DNA from: Escallonia rubra
Lineage: Eukaryota > Streptophyta > Magnoliopsida > Escalloniales > Escalloniaceae
Reading direction: 5' to 3'
Assembly: GCA_033065855.1 (NCBI GenBank)
Contig: JAVXUO010002974.1
Coordinates: 372,001-436,000, forward strand
Length of the DNA stretch: 64,000 nt
This document shows, piece by piece, positions 12,524 through 24,037 of this stretch; the first letter of the stretch is position 1; each line of letters starts with the position of its first letter. The notes beneath the pieces are model-generated. The model made no database searches, was not told where the DNA came from, and was given only the letters and a program-made list of their open reading frames with translations. A program made the position numbers and the translations under genes.

Positions 12524-12560
12524 TCCCTGTTAAGGTGTCCACGGCTGTGGAACTTATTGC
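12280..12560 (-). promoter_or_regulatory. Proximal upstream region of IPMI copy 1
   Basis: DNA immediately upstream of the copy 1 start codon. It contains a short GGC repeat (12,335-12,352) and a 23-24-base segment (tccctgttaaggtgtccacg...) present twice, at about 12,408-12,431 and 12,526-12,548, on either side of a (GA)n tract. The gtgtccacggctg part also occurs once upstream of copy 2 (about 42,795), 75 bp from its start codon. No clear TATA box on the minus strand. Regulatory role is inferred only from position. Confidence 0.45.
12484..12521. repeat. (GA)n microsatellite upstream of IPMI copy 1
   Basis: An uninterrupted GA/CT dinucleotide tract of about 37 bases, 205-240 bp upstream of the start codon. 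On the coding (minus) strand it is a CT tract, a common feature of plant promoters and leader regions. Confidence 0.9.
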
Positions 12561-13548
12561 CACCAACAAAATTGGCCACGGTGTGAACAGTGAGGACAAA
12601 TTTTTTCTTGCATGATTTATATTCTGGTGTTTTTCCTCCCTTATTGCAAAGCGGTTCATTTTAAATTGTTTTTAAATTTTCGGATAATGTGACTATTTTC
12701 AAGCTCTGAATGATGACAGACGGTTGGGATTAGAAGTATTGCACGTGTTCCGTATATTAATCTACAGCGGAGGATCCTTATCGCGTATTTAGTTTGTTGT
12801 ATGCGATTATTGGTGATAAGTTGGTAACAACTATTCACTTCACCAAGAAGCGACCTTTATTAGTAATACAATAATATGTGACAAATTATATAAAATGTCA
12901 CTAAAAGTAAAAATTGTCTTTATAACACGGACACAATTGCTATAGCATGCAATTTGGATTCAACAAAATGGGCGGACGCTTTCTCCCTAAGGAATAGTCT
13001 TGTATGGGTTGTTAGCGCTATAATCAAATAACTTATGCTTTCATATAATGTGTGCTTTGAGTCTTAATTCACTTATATTCATATACTCTCACAACAGATG
13101 CACGGGGGAACTTCGACGATGATAATGCTAGCATGTAATGGAAGTAATATCTTTAAAATATTGAGTCTGCTTCATCAAGTCAAAGTCAAGGAGCAAGAAT
13201 ACAAGTGCTGATTTACTTTATAATTGCTCTTTACTTTTATGTAACCAGTCTTGATTTGATACTTGAGTTAACGACTATAACCTGTACCAACTCTAAGAAG
13301 CGTTGTGCAATCCATGCAAGTTTTAAACAAGTTTTTATTTATGAATGACTTAACTTTAAAGCTAACTTTGTCTTTACTATAAATGTTTTTCAGAACTTAT
13401 CTTCTTGGGATAGATCTTTTGGGTAACTTCTGGAAAAAAAAAAAGGTACTAAAGTCCGAGTTATCTAGAGAAATTAAAGTAAATGCCATTCCAGAAAGGA
13501 CATCTTTTCTCGACTGATCTATAGAAATTAAAGTAAATGCCATTTCAG

Positions 13549-13606
13549 AAAAGATCGGTCGAGAAAAAAAAGGTACTAAAGTCTGAGTTTTCTCGACCGA
13601 TCTTTT
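13549..13606. repeat. Perfect 19-bp inverted repeat (hairpin)
   Basis: The arm aaaagatcggtcgagaaaa (13,549-13,567) is the exact reverse complement of the arm at 13,588-13,606, with a 20-base loop. A third, imperfect version (cttttctcgactgatct) lies near 13,504. Neighbouring segments, ggtactaaagtc at 13,445 and 13,572 and agaaattaaagtaaatgcc at about 13,470 and 13,524, are direct repeats, so the structure looks built from small duplications. Confidence 0.8.
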
Positions 13607-14030
13607 GTGTCATAGTGTGAAACCATTTTGACTCCAATCATGGATGTGACGATGCTTTGACCTTAAAATCAAGCTATCTATTCTAGGATTCATACGAGCG
13701 AATTCTATTCAAGCCAATCAAAGGTTAAGTATTAAATTTTATGCACCAATTTGCTTTCATCGCCTCGCCAAATTGCTTTTACCTGAAAAACCAAAAAAAA
13801 AAACAAAAAGACTAAAGCACAGTTCAATAGATTAATCATTAGAGCATATCATTAAAATCATCTTTAATGGCACAAAGTCAAAAGTTGATAAAAAAAGCTT
13901 TGTAGCTTATTGTTTGACAGTAGCTTTGATTGATGACCTCTTTGATGTAACAACAAACACCCTACAATCATAAGAATTGGTCAAGTGCACCTTATGAAAC
14001 AAATCACCTCAAAGACTAAAGTGCAGTGGA

Positions 14031-14192
14031 ATTGTTGAGGGACTATACATTGGAGGATGAAGAACAATTCTAAAGATAATGCTGACTTCTACTAGGCCTG
14101 ATACCATGCCATGGAATTATTGTTGAGATAAATTAGAAAGTACAGTGAAATTCTTGAGGGACTATACATTGGAGGATGAAGAATAAGATTTA
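14031..14192. repeat. Direct repeat pair, about 35 bp, 118 bp apart
   Basis: The segment ttgagggactatacattg, continuing as gaggatgaagaa, occurs at about 14,035 and again at about 14,153 with one or two differences. The spacing suggests a local tandem duplication of about 118 bp. No function is suggested. Confidence 0.6.
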
Positions 14193-15759
14193 CCCACTAC
14201 AAAGTTACTAAATGCAAATCAATGATTTTTCTTCCATGTAATTAAACTTTAACGAAGTAACTAAATTTCCTGTGTTGCCTCGTTCGTAAGTACTTCTGAC
14301 ATTTGACTCTCTCTCTCACCCGCACCCGCACCCCCAACCCTCCCAAACCTACCCCACACACTCACACCCAGCCTTAATCTCATTATCTCGAGAAGGCATA
14401 GCATTCCTTACACTCCAAATCACAACCCGCGCTACACTCATGCCCTTCTGTAGAACTAAACGCCAATAAATTGATTTATCTTTATATGCTCCTCGATCTT
14501 TTAACTTGAAATTTGTTGCATAAAGTTTAAATACTTAGTTAAAAGTATTTCATTATAGAGCTTTTCATTTGTAACTTTGACCTTGGGACAAAAAAAATTG
14601 AATCTTTCTAAGCATTGGTTATCGTTCCTCTTTCGGCCATTTAGACAAGGATATGTGTATATAGCATATTCGTTGTTTTCATTGTCACGTTTCCATATAG
14701 ATGAAAAATATCTCTTTTTTAAAACTAATGAGAACATGAATTTCCATATTTGGACACCATTTTCAATCAATATTAATTGGATATAATTATAAGCACGAAA
14801 AACTACATGAATGTTGAACATATAAGATCTATTGTTATAAAAAAATTGAGAATGTAAAGATGGTAAACAAACAACTTTTCTGAAATGCAAAATTAGAAAA
14901 ACTAACCAAATATAGTCGGGACTACTTCAAAGTAACTCATGTCAATGGAGGGAAAAAATTGATAATTACCATGTCTGAGGCCCGTAATAGACACTAATGC
15001 ACGTGACCGGAAGCCGACAAAGACATGTAAGAGGTAAAGATAACCACCTGTTTAAAATCTACTCCACATTCACATGTATATCATACACAACATGTACATA
15101 TATTGGTATATACATGTTTTATCGTTGTTAGTTTTATTGATCATCTTTTTGGTCTATAGGTTTTTAGCACTTACCCAAAATGCGCTTGTATGTGTTGTGG
15201 CAGACTCGAGATTTTCACCAAAGGATCAAAAGACAAGCGACAATACTTTTTCTAAAGTTCTAATAACTATCTTTAAAGTTTTGTATGTTAAAAAAGTTAC
15301 TTGATTGTACATTTATTTGCGTATTTTTTGTGTGTCATCATCAAAATGCTCGAGATAACTTGTTGAACATCTTAGTGTGAATGCTCATCGTGTCAATTTT
15401 TACGTGAGGAAACTATAAAGTGGGATTGCGAATTCCACGAAACTGGCTCTTGCTCGACGTGTCCCGGGTAAGGTTAACTTGCCCCGACGGAAAAGGCTTA
15501 CTTTGGATGATTACTGCGAGTCAAATGTCCAACACGGAGGCCCAACAATGATTTAAAATCCTAAGAAGATAAAACTTGGTTTTATCCTTGTATATATAAC
15601 CATTTATTTTCTAGACTTAGTTGTAAAACTAATACAACTTCACAAGTGCACAATACCAATCTCCCCCGTACATGTAAGTCCACCCACCATTGAAGCTTAC
15701 CATTAAGCCTTGTTTTGCCATTTATTTTAAGAGTTACTGACATAAGTACATGACCCAGG

Positions 15760-15790
15760 TCGTCAACCATTAGCTCTGATACCTTCGAAA
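15760..15790 (-). other. tRNA-Met-type primer-binding-like site (possible LTR element remnant)
   Basis: Read on the minus strand, the sequence GGTATCAGAGCTAATGG resembles the initiator-tRNA-Met primer-binding site next to the 5' LTR of many plant retroelements. No matching LTR pair or coding parts were recognised nearby. If it is real, it is an old, broken remnant. Confidence 0.25.
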
Positions 15791-16769
15791 AGTTACATGA
15801 AGTCAAGTGTATAGCAGGCCCATATAAATATGTTAAGTCCAACTTGACTTTAAATCCAAGCTATGATAAGGACTTGGTTTTTTCCATGCATATATGTTCA
15901 ACTTATTATTCAGACGTACGCAAATGTGTTGGAGTAAAACTGTAGAAAGGAAGCAGAAAATTGAAATTTTATGGCTTAGGCGCTTCTAAAGTCTTTAAGT
16001 CAATATTTCCCTCAACTCATTCCAAGATTGCTATCGAGTTAATGGCAAATCACTTCCAAGATTACTCAAAACCAATAATCTGTAGATAGCAATTCTGAAG
16101 ATTCGTTTCAGAATTGTTTTTCGAAATTGTGTATGTAACTGAGAAAGAGAATAGGAAAAATTCGAAGTTGGGAATGTAATAATAATTTCTGAAATTTCAA
16201 AAATTAATTTATATACTAATGAATAAAAGACACAAATAGTCAGTATGACCCCTTTTTCACGAAAGTCACTAAATGACCATGATGAGGTACGCATGGTATG
16301 GTAAAGAGATGGACCAAGGGTGTGAAAATGTGACTAAGTGTCGGGGCATGACTATATAAGGGACACAGTGCATAGGCGCGACACGATGTGTGTGATGCTA
16401 GAGGTACGTTCAGTAGAGATGGTGACAATGCACGGGCGCGGTCAAGGAAAGCAGTGTCGAGGGCACTTATAGTAGGAGAGACGCAAGGGTGAGGTCGGAC
16501 CTCGTGGTTCTCCACCACAGTGATGGGCGGAGTGCCATGGGCACATGACGCTAAGATGGTGCTCGAGTGCGGTAGGGCGTCACGAAGCTCGGGCGGGGCA
16601 ACAAAGATCAAAGAGGAAGAGTCCCCAAGGAGAGAGTAGACCAAGGGGCGAGAAGAGGGAGCACCAAAGAAAGGCTCTGGCAGTGCCCCACCTATTTAAG
16701 GTAAGGCTCTGGTCACTCGCCCCCTTAACAAGGGAGGGCTCTAGCAGATTTCAAATACATATCTGCTTT

Positions 16770-16992
16770 AAATTGTCCCCAACTATTGTGCTTTAACTTT
16801 GTCCGATAATATTTTTAGAATAGATTTGAACAGTATTTGAACGATCGTTCACCCAATAAGTTGTATCGAGTGGTCATGGTGGAAGACGATCCAACTCTTT
16901 TATATTTTTTGCTAAGAAACTTTCAGTAAAGAGAAACTAAGGATGACCGATAGATCACACTCAAAATAATGGATCTGAAAATGGCAGCACAT
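16770..16992. other. Displaced outer piece of the copy 2 3' flank
   Basis: This matches about 948-1145 downstream of copy 1, including the shared gatctgaaaatggcagcaca segment. Its continuation is found only at 31,653, beyond the nested retroelements. It marks the outer edge of the duplicated unit and the point where the nest inserted. Confidence 0.7.
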
Positions 16993-19452
16993 TGTCAGGG
17001 CCTTAGAGTTTGATGAGCATAACTCTACTAAAATGATGCGGCACTTGGGCGACTCGCACTCGTGGACGCGCAAGTAAGCCTTGCGCTTTTACTTGCACAT
17101 CTCGGCAAGTCCAATGCAGATTCCTCTTTGCCACCATGCTAGGTGTGTCAACGGGCACATTAGGTGTCATGGCCACTCACTTCTCACTCGAGCCTTTGGG
17201 CACTCAGACACGCAAACTATGGCAAAGTTAGCAGAAAGGGAAACAATGAGATATGCCAGACAACTGAAGTCCTACTCCCTATTTATACTACCAAATCTTG
17301 TGACGCCCTCATCACGCCTTGCCATGCCTTACCTTCACAACAGCTACATACAATCGACTGTCTTAGTTGGCTACTAATGCATGTTGCCCATCCCTTTGTA
17401 CCTTGATAATCTTAGCTTATGAAGCTTAAAGGCTCCTACCTTAAAGTTGGCATACTTCTTGTGTGCAAGTCAGACAAGTCTTGGGCACTCCCACCCAAGG
17501 GTACACAGCGTTAGCCTGGAAATTAAGATTGTCTGAGCCCCCTGCATGAAGTCCATTCCAAGCATTATGTCATGGATATTGACGTCTGCCAGCATGAAAG
17601 TTTCCTTGCCCTTCCAACCCCAAAACTAGAAGTTGGCGTTCTACACCATGCCATGAATGTATTTGGCCCCAAAATTTACAAACTTGATCCTACTCTTATT
17701 CACAACCATTTGTAAGCCAAGTCGCTTCACTGTTCCTAGAACCACGAGTTCGTATCGGCACCTGTGTCAACTATGTGTGCCTCAACAATCTTAACTTAGT
17801 AAGCTTCAAGGCTCCTACCTTAAAGTCATGCATACTCTTTACGTACACGTCGGACAAGTATTAGGCGCTCCCTACCCAATAGGTACTGACGTTAGCCTGG
17901 AACATTGGATTAACATGAGCCCCTTCCCATGAACTCCATTCCAAGCATCACGTTATGGTCGTTGATGTCTACCACGATGCAATTTTCCTTGCCCTTCTAA
18001 TTCCTAAACTAAAAGTCGGCATCCAGAACCATGGCACGAGCTAGTTTGACCCCAGAATTTATAAACTTGATCATGCCCTTATTAGGAACAATCAGCATGC
18101 CAAGACGTTTCTCCGCTCCTAGACCCATGAAATTCGCATCGGCTTATCTATCCACTAGTGCCTTAATGCTCCTCCCATTCAGATTGGCCATAAAGGGGAG
18201 TCCCTGTTTTCCCATGGGTACACTAGACCCTTCAATCATCATCTTAGCCATCAACGACAGTGCATCAATGTTGTGTCAGGCTAGTCCACCCTCATATACA
18301 AAGGACAATACTTGGAGTACCTTAATTGCCCATCTTCCCTGTTGGAGAAGATCTCCATCTATTTCATCTTAGACTTCACAATGGCACTCAAGGCTTTTTT
18401 TGTGGACAATCATGAGCAAGATGAGGTTCATCGCATCGAAAGCACTTCTTATTCTATTTTAAGCTAGCAGGCATTGGTTCCCAGTATTACTTCGATCCCT
18501 TACGATGATTCCTTCCCTCATTGTCACACGTTTCTCCGTCTGATCCCTTCATATGGCCTTTGTGGTCTCTCCCACCATTGCCATGATTCTTCTTAGATAT
18601 CTTGTCTCGGTCCCTCCTTACACACTTGGGAGTGTTCCTACTCCTTGAACTCGATTATCTTCTCAGCTGTTGAAAGAGCAAAATGTGGGGCTCTTCTGGT
18701 GCCCATGGTTATAATCCATCCATGAACCCATACAATGCCTCACCATCGGCTATGTCAAAGTGCTCAAGGATAGTTGTCAAGTAATTCTTGATATAGTCTC
18801 GCAACGACTAGTGTGCCTCAATAATCTCAGCTCACGACACACCTCGAACTCAACGTTCTCAGGATAGACTGCTTCCTAAACTTTTTGAAGTCATCCTACG
18901 TGTCAAACTGTAACGAATCAAAGAGTCGTTACTGTTCACCAAATGAAGATTCTTAGAATTGACAGTAGATGAGGAAGAAGAAGAGGAAGAATTTGGGGGA
19001 TAAGAGATAATTTCATTCCATGATTTAAAAAATGCATAATGCAATTCTCTCTCTCATCTAAGTTATAACCTCTCTAACCTTCTAACAGAATTTCAATTGC
19101 TAACTGGACACGCGGCGAGAACACGTGCCGTAAAACCATTGATTGAAAGGAAAAATATTAATAGTTAACTAATGAGCCAAAGGTCAAAGGACACATCAGC
19201 ATTTATTGATGCGTGGCTGCCAACTCAGTGATCCTCATTGTCTCAGCAGCTTACGTGTTAATTTGTTTCTAAATACCACGACATCGTCTTGAACTTCAAT
19301 TACCAGTCGTTGATGAACTAGTTGTTGCATTCCTCACAATCTCTGCAGCTCTTGGTTGTGGGTGACGAATCCTGATCCTGAGTGGTGGTCGGGGGTTGCT
19401 AGGTATTACATTCCCCCCTCATTCGTTGGACCCTTGTCCCCAAGGCTCGAAA

Positions 19453-20888
19453 TTAAAAAAATCGATGCTTGAGAGATTCCCAATCCTCCCAAGTTTCTTC
19501 CCCATCTTCGTATTTAATCAGAACTTGGGCCACTGGTTGATTGTTCCTTTGAATCAGACGACGATCAAGGATGACAACTGGTTCTATGAGAAATTGGCCT
19601 TCCTTATTGAGTGCAGGTAGCTCAGTAGTAGGAGTAGAATTAGAGCCCACCTTTTTTCTTAAGAAGAGATACATGAAAGACTGGGTGAATTGTTGTAGTA
19701 GGTGGAAGCTTCGGCTTATATGCCACATGACCAATTCGCTCGAGCACCTCGCAGGGACCGTAGAATCTAGGTGCTAACTTAAGATTGCGGCGAATTACAA
19801 CCGTAGTCTGTCGATATGGTTGTAATCTCAGGTAGACCCAGTCCCCCACCATGAAGTCCCTTTATGTTCTTTGACTATCAACATATTGCTTCATGCGATT
19901 CTGAGCATTCAAGAGGTTGGCCTTGAGATGGTTTAAAATAGCTTGCATGTCTTTCAAAAATTGATCTAGGGTAGGAATTGAAATTGTTTCAAGCTGCCCC
20001 AAGCCTAGTGGTTTAGGCTTATAACCATATAAAGCTTCAAATGGAGTAGCTTGCAAGGATCGATGGAAGCTAGTGTTGTACCACAATTCTACCAATGATA
20101 ACTATTTGAGCCAATGCTTAGGCATGTCCCCTGTCATGCACCTTAAGAATGTTTCGAAGCAACGATTGATCCTTTCAGTCTGCCCATCTGTTTCAGGGTG
20201 GTAAGATGTACTCATTGCTAGGTTGGTCCCCAGTATGCCAAACAATTTTTGCCAAAAATGAGATATGAATATTTTATCTATGTCACTTACAATGGAGTCA
20301 GGCAACCCATGTAGCTTAACCACTTGCTCAAAAAAAGACTGTGCTACTGTTTTAGCTGTGTAGAGGTGGGACAATTGTATAAAATATGCATACTTACTGA
20401 GTATGTCCACTACTACCAATATCACATTCTTACAACCTGAGTTTGGCAATCCTTCAATAAAATCCATGTTAATTTGTGACCATTGTTGATCAAGGATTGG
20501 TAATGGATGCAGTAGTCCAGGCATGTGTACTTGCCCAGGTTTACTCCTTTGATATCTATGATCTATCACATTCATTGAACACCTTGTGGATGTGTTGTCT
20601 CATATTAGGCCAATGGAATAAGGCAACTATTCTTTGATGAGTAGCCTTAATGCCTGAATGACCCTCACACGTACCTCCATGCAACTCCTTTAAGATAGAA
20701 TCCCTCAAATCATTTCCATTGCCTACATATATCTTCCCCTTGTACCTTATTATTCCTTCATGGTAAGCATAGTAACTAGTAGCCATAGGGTCCATAACCA
20801 ATTCCAGGATAATTTGTTGGGATACCTTGTCATTGCTAAGGCTGTCTTGAATTTCCTTCACCCAGGAGGTAGGTACAAGAAGGGTCAT
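19453..20888 (-). pseudogene. Integrase and chromodomain region of fossil A
   Basis: Remnant of the 3' half of a Ty3-type pol gene. It shows the integrase zinc-binding and catalytic core regions (for example WSQINMDFIEGLP and a TDGQTERINRC motif) and a terminal chromodomain (EDGEETWEDWESL). It belongs to element A, is broken, and is a fossil. Confidence 0.85.
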
Positions 20889-21034
20889 GGCTAAACATTC
20901 CAGTTTGGACTGAGCTTCTGGTAACCTCGAGAGAGGGCATCTGTTGCCTCATTTTCCACTCCTCTTTTGTATTGGATCTGAAATTCAAACCCCAATAATT
21001 TGGATAGAAATTTTTGTTGCAACTAGTAAGGACC

Positions 21035-21049
21035 ACGTGCGTTGCACGT
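21035..21049 (-). repeat. Helitron 3' terminal hairpin
   Basis: Palindrome acgtgc-gtt-gcacgt: a 6-bp stem with a 3-base loop, 8 bases before the CTAG terminus in element sense. This is the expected position and form of the Helitron 3' hairpin. Confidence 0.85.
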
Positions 21050-21289
21050 CGTAATGTAATCTACTTCAAATTATTTATGAAAAGACGTCGAAACAATAGA
21101 ACGTTAAAGTAGCATAACTAAATAATCCAAACTTGTTCATTTCCTATAAAGTAATACTACTATGCTAATCATTCTCAATTTTCATCCTCTTCTTGCAGGC
21201 GTTTTTGGTCATGGACCCAACTTTTTTGTTTTTAGCGTTTTTCTTCTTTTAAAAACCTTCGAGAGTCTCGTCATCATCAATCAGTATAG

Positions 21290-22870
21290 CCTATTTGCTT
21301 GCAATTGTTTCTATGGTCTCTTTCTCTGCAACCGCTTTTAGTATCTTTTTTCCTGCAATTGCTTCTATTGCTTCTGCAATAATTGATGTCTTGTCATCTT
21401 TACTTTCAGAGACTTTATGTAGCTTTATAAGAAACTTGTACTTTTTATTTTTGCATCCAACCATCTTTCTGTAATACCTAGAGTCTTCATTCTGCATTAA
21501 ATTAATAATTTTAGGATAAATCATGTGGTGTACATGAATATCTGAAAGAATTTTATCAACTTATGACCTTAATCCTTACATATTCTTTGTATTGTTCAGC
21601 ACTGCAATCAGTCATCGTTATTGATGTTTCATGAAATAAGATAAATGTAGCCATGTATGTGTCATCAACCACATCGGGCCTAATCTTGTGCCCTGATGTA
21701 ATTACAAGATGTTAGTATTATGATAGTTGGTGCATTTTATCGATATCATCTGTGTTTACTACACTAACATGGGACTGTGTTTTGCATTTGGCTCATGTCC
21801 ATTTGTGCATTCGGTCTTGTCATCATATCTTCCAATTGATTTTTGACAAATTACGCAAGCATCATAGTAAGGTTGTCTCTTGTTTTCAACTTCAAGAAAT
21901 ATTGCTTCAAAGCAATATAAGGAATCCTGTAAGCAAAGTTAAGGGACAAGAGTTTTATTTGTACACTAAAATTTTCATATACAATTGTTTGCATGCATTA
22001 CTATATGAATTTTGACTTACCTGCTCCAAAGAAGTGCGCATGTATATAATGTCTCCTAACGTCACTGCTTTTCCTTGATTCATTTGTTTCTCCAAGAATA
22101 GGAAGTCAATTGTTTTGTTCTTTGTTGCATTTGTTATCCTAGAATCACAAATTGTTAGCTGATAATATTATGCAAGGAAAGAACTTATACATAATTTATG
22201 AGCATTAAAAGATATTTGTACCATTTCTTAATCTTTTCTGCTTCTTTGCACTTAGGTTCCACTTGTACTACCAAAAGTGACGATGATGAGTATTGTTTCT
22301 CTCATGTAACATCATTGTTAGTAGTGGAATGCAATACTCCCTCCGTACCTTAATATTCGATCACTTTGACTTTGCACGTATATTAATGGTTTAGTTTATA
22401 TATTGTATATTTTTCATTTTACCCTTTAGAGAGAGGGGGAAGAAAGTGGGTCAAGAGAGAGAAAATTGGTTGGTAGAGTGTTAGATGTAGAGAGAAAAAT
22501 AGAATAAAAAAGTATAAAGCGGTGGGCCAGTAAAGAGAAAATGAGTTGGTAAAGAGTTAAATGAAGAGAGAGAAATAGAATAAAAAAAGTTAAAAAATGG
22601 GTAAATATGTAAAAATACATACAGAATCTTTCTTAATTTGGAAGTGATCAATTTTTATGGGACGGCCCAAAAAGGAAATATGATCAAATATTAAATGACA
22701 GGGGGAGTATGTTATGAGATTCCATATATTTCACATGTGTCATACCTTGGAACGTGGACTCGCTTAAGTTGGATAATGCAATAACTGGATTCTTATTAAC
22801 AATATCCTCAAGTAGTTTTCCTTCATTTATAGTCATGTCTCCCCACAAGCATATGGTCATTGGGTTTAGC
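21290..22870 (-). pseudogene. RPA1-like (replication protein A) gene fragment in Helitron
   Basis: On the minus strand near 22,750-22,865 the frame reads TICLWGDMTINEGKLLEDIV followed by NKNPVIALSNL, the signature of a plant RPA 70-kDa-subunit OB fold. Further pieces follow: TIDFLFLEKQMNQGKAVTLG near 22,050-22,115, and a Lys-rich segment (VGCKNKKYKFLIKLHKV) near 21,450. The pieces are in different frames with stops between them, and a MITE lies among them (22,337-22,707). Single-stranded-DNA-binding RPA-like proteins are known passengers of plant Helitrons. This copy is not translatable. Confidence 0.6.
22337..22707. mobile_element. Stowaway-type MITE inside the Helitron
   Basis: A 371-bp element starting CTCCCTCCGTACCTTAATAT and ending ...CAGGGGGAG, flanked by TA on both sides (22,335-22,336 and 22,708-22,709). 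These are the terminal repeats and target duplication of Tc1/mariner-derived Stowaway MITEs. No coding capacity. Confidence 0.9.
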
Positions 22871-23279
22871 CTGCATAATAATAATAATAGATTATTATAA
22901 CAGAAACAACTGTAAGGGTACTTAAATGAATGGGTATTTACTCTTTGGTGAGAAGAATAACTTATCTTTTGTTAGTCAAACCTCATCTTATTTTCTTGAT
23001 GATGAAATTTCTCTTGACTTTGTATAGAAGAGTTAGAATTTCTGCGTTTTTTGTTGACATTAGGTCTTGCCATTTCAGTGAACTTCAATCATGCACATAT
23101 CCACTGCATACTGTTGTAAGAGCCGGCCAGCCAACATAAGAGTTGAGTTTTCGGATTCTCGCTCTGCAGTTTATAACAATATTATTGTCTACATGACATC
23201 TTTGCCTCAGTTTGGTTGCCAACATCTACAACACAATTAAAAGTTGAAATTATTATTAAGTAGCAATACTTTAATAGAT

Positions 23280-24037
23280 TTAAAATGTAAAATTATGGAG
23301 GTTACCTTCATGTTCTCGACTAAATATATCTGCGGCAGAGTTAAAATTTTGCATCGCTAAGGTTTTTTCATCTCTAGAAGCGTTCTTCTTTTTTATGTCT
23401 TGATGCCATCCAGTTTCTCCTTTCGGGAAAAGAAAAGGATATTGTAGTGGATCATAGCAACTGTAATAATGTTTCACGCGATATCAATGTCCCGAGTGTG
23501 CATGAACTATAATATCTCTTTCAAGATGTATGTTTGGATTATTTCCGTCAATCCATATTGCCGCAACTTGATCAGTTGTTGGTGCATTGTAAACGCGTTG
23601 ATCTAACTTGACATCTTTTCTAATATGACTTTGAAGTTCCTCAAATGAAGGGTAATCCCTTAACCTACGCAAGAACTATGTGTAAGGGTTTTCCTTAAGA
23701 AGTCCCATCAGTCTGTTTACCACTGCTTCATTCAACTTTGCATCTGGTAGTATATTCAATCTATTCTGCATCTCATTTTGGGTGTCATAGAAGTATAGCT
23801 GAAAGTAATACGAGGCATCTTCATTAGGTATGAGAGCTGGAAGATCATGATATATCTGTCCCTGTGCTCGAAAGGTATAAATACCACTCCTTGTTGATGC
23901 AAGCTCCTTATCCAAGTTAACCCCAAAGGATGTGAAAGAGAATATGCTATTGTATGCACGAATGTTCTTTCGAAAGTGTTCAGCCTCTTCAAATAGAGAT
24001 GTGAATAAGAAAAGTAGTTAATCTGCAACATCGACAT
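23280..24037 (-). pseudogene. Helitron helicase-like N domain protein, fragment
   Basis: Three adjacent minus-strand frames give the conserved N-terminal region of plant Helitron RepHel proteins: STRSGIYTFRAQGQIYHDLP and YFQLYFYDTQNEMQNRLN (23,676-23,915), RDIIVHAHSGH (23,484-23,672), and HYYSCYDPLQYPFLFPKGET with GWH (23,280-23,477). Stops at about 23,676 and 23,482 separate them. No Rep catalytic or helicase motifs follow, so the gene is truncated as well as interrupted. It would have encoded the rolling-circle transposition protein. Confidence 0.85.

Larger units (their letters stand above)
12561..16769. other. Intergenic DNA between the two IPMI copies, no gene recognised
   Basis: About 4.2 kb without a recognisable gene. 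It is A/T-rich with short open frames that show no known motifs. Notable contents are a perfect 19-bp inverted repeat (13,549-13,606), direct repeats around it (13,445-13,600), a 35-base direct repeat (14,031 and 14,150), C-rich simple sequence near 14,320, and a primer-binding-like site near 15,770. The part from 16,240 to 16,760 is GC-richer and may be an unrecognised insertion. Confidence 0.4.

Noticed and set aside
16240-16644. 134-codon minus-strand open frame
   Set aside because: Composition is Pro/His/Ser-rich without motifs, with no support from splice sites or neighbours; probably chance in GC-richer DNA.
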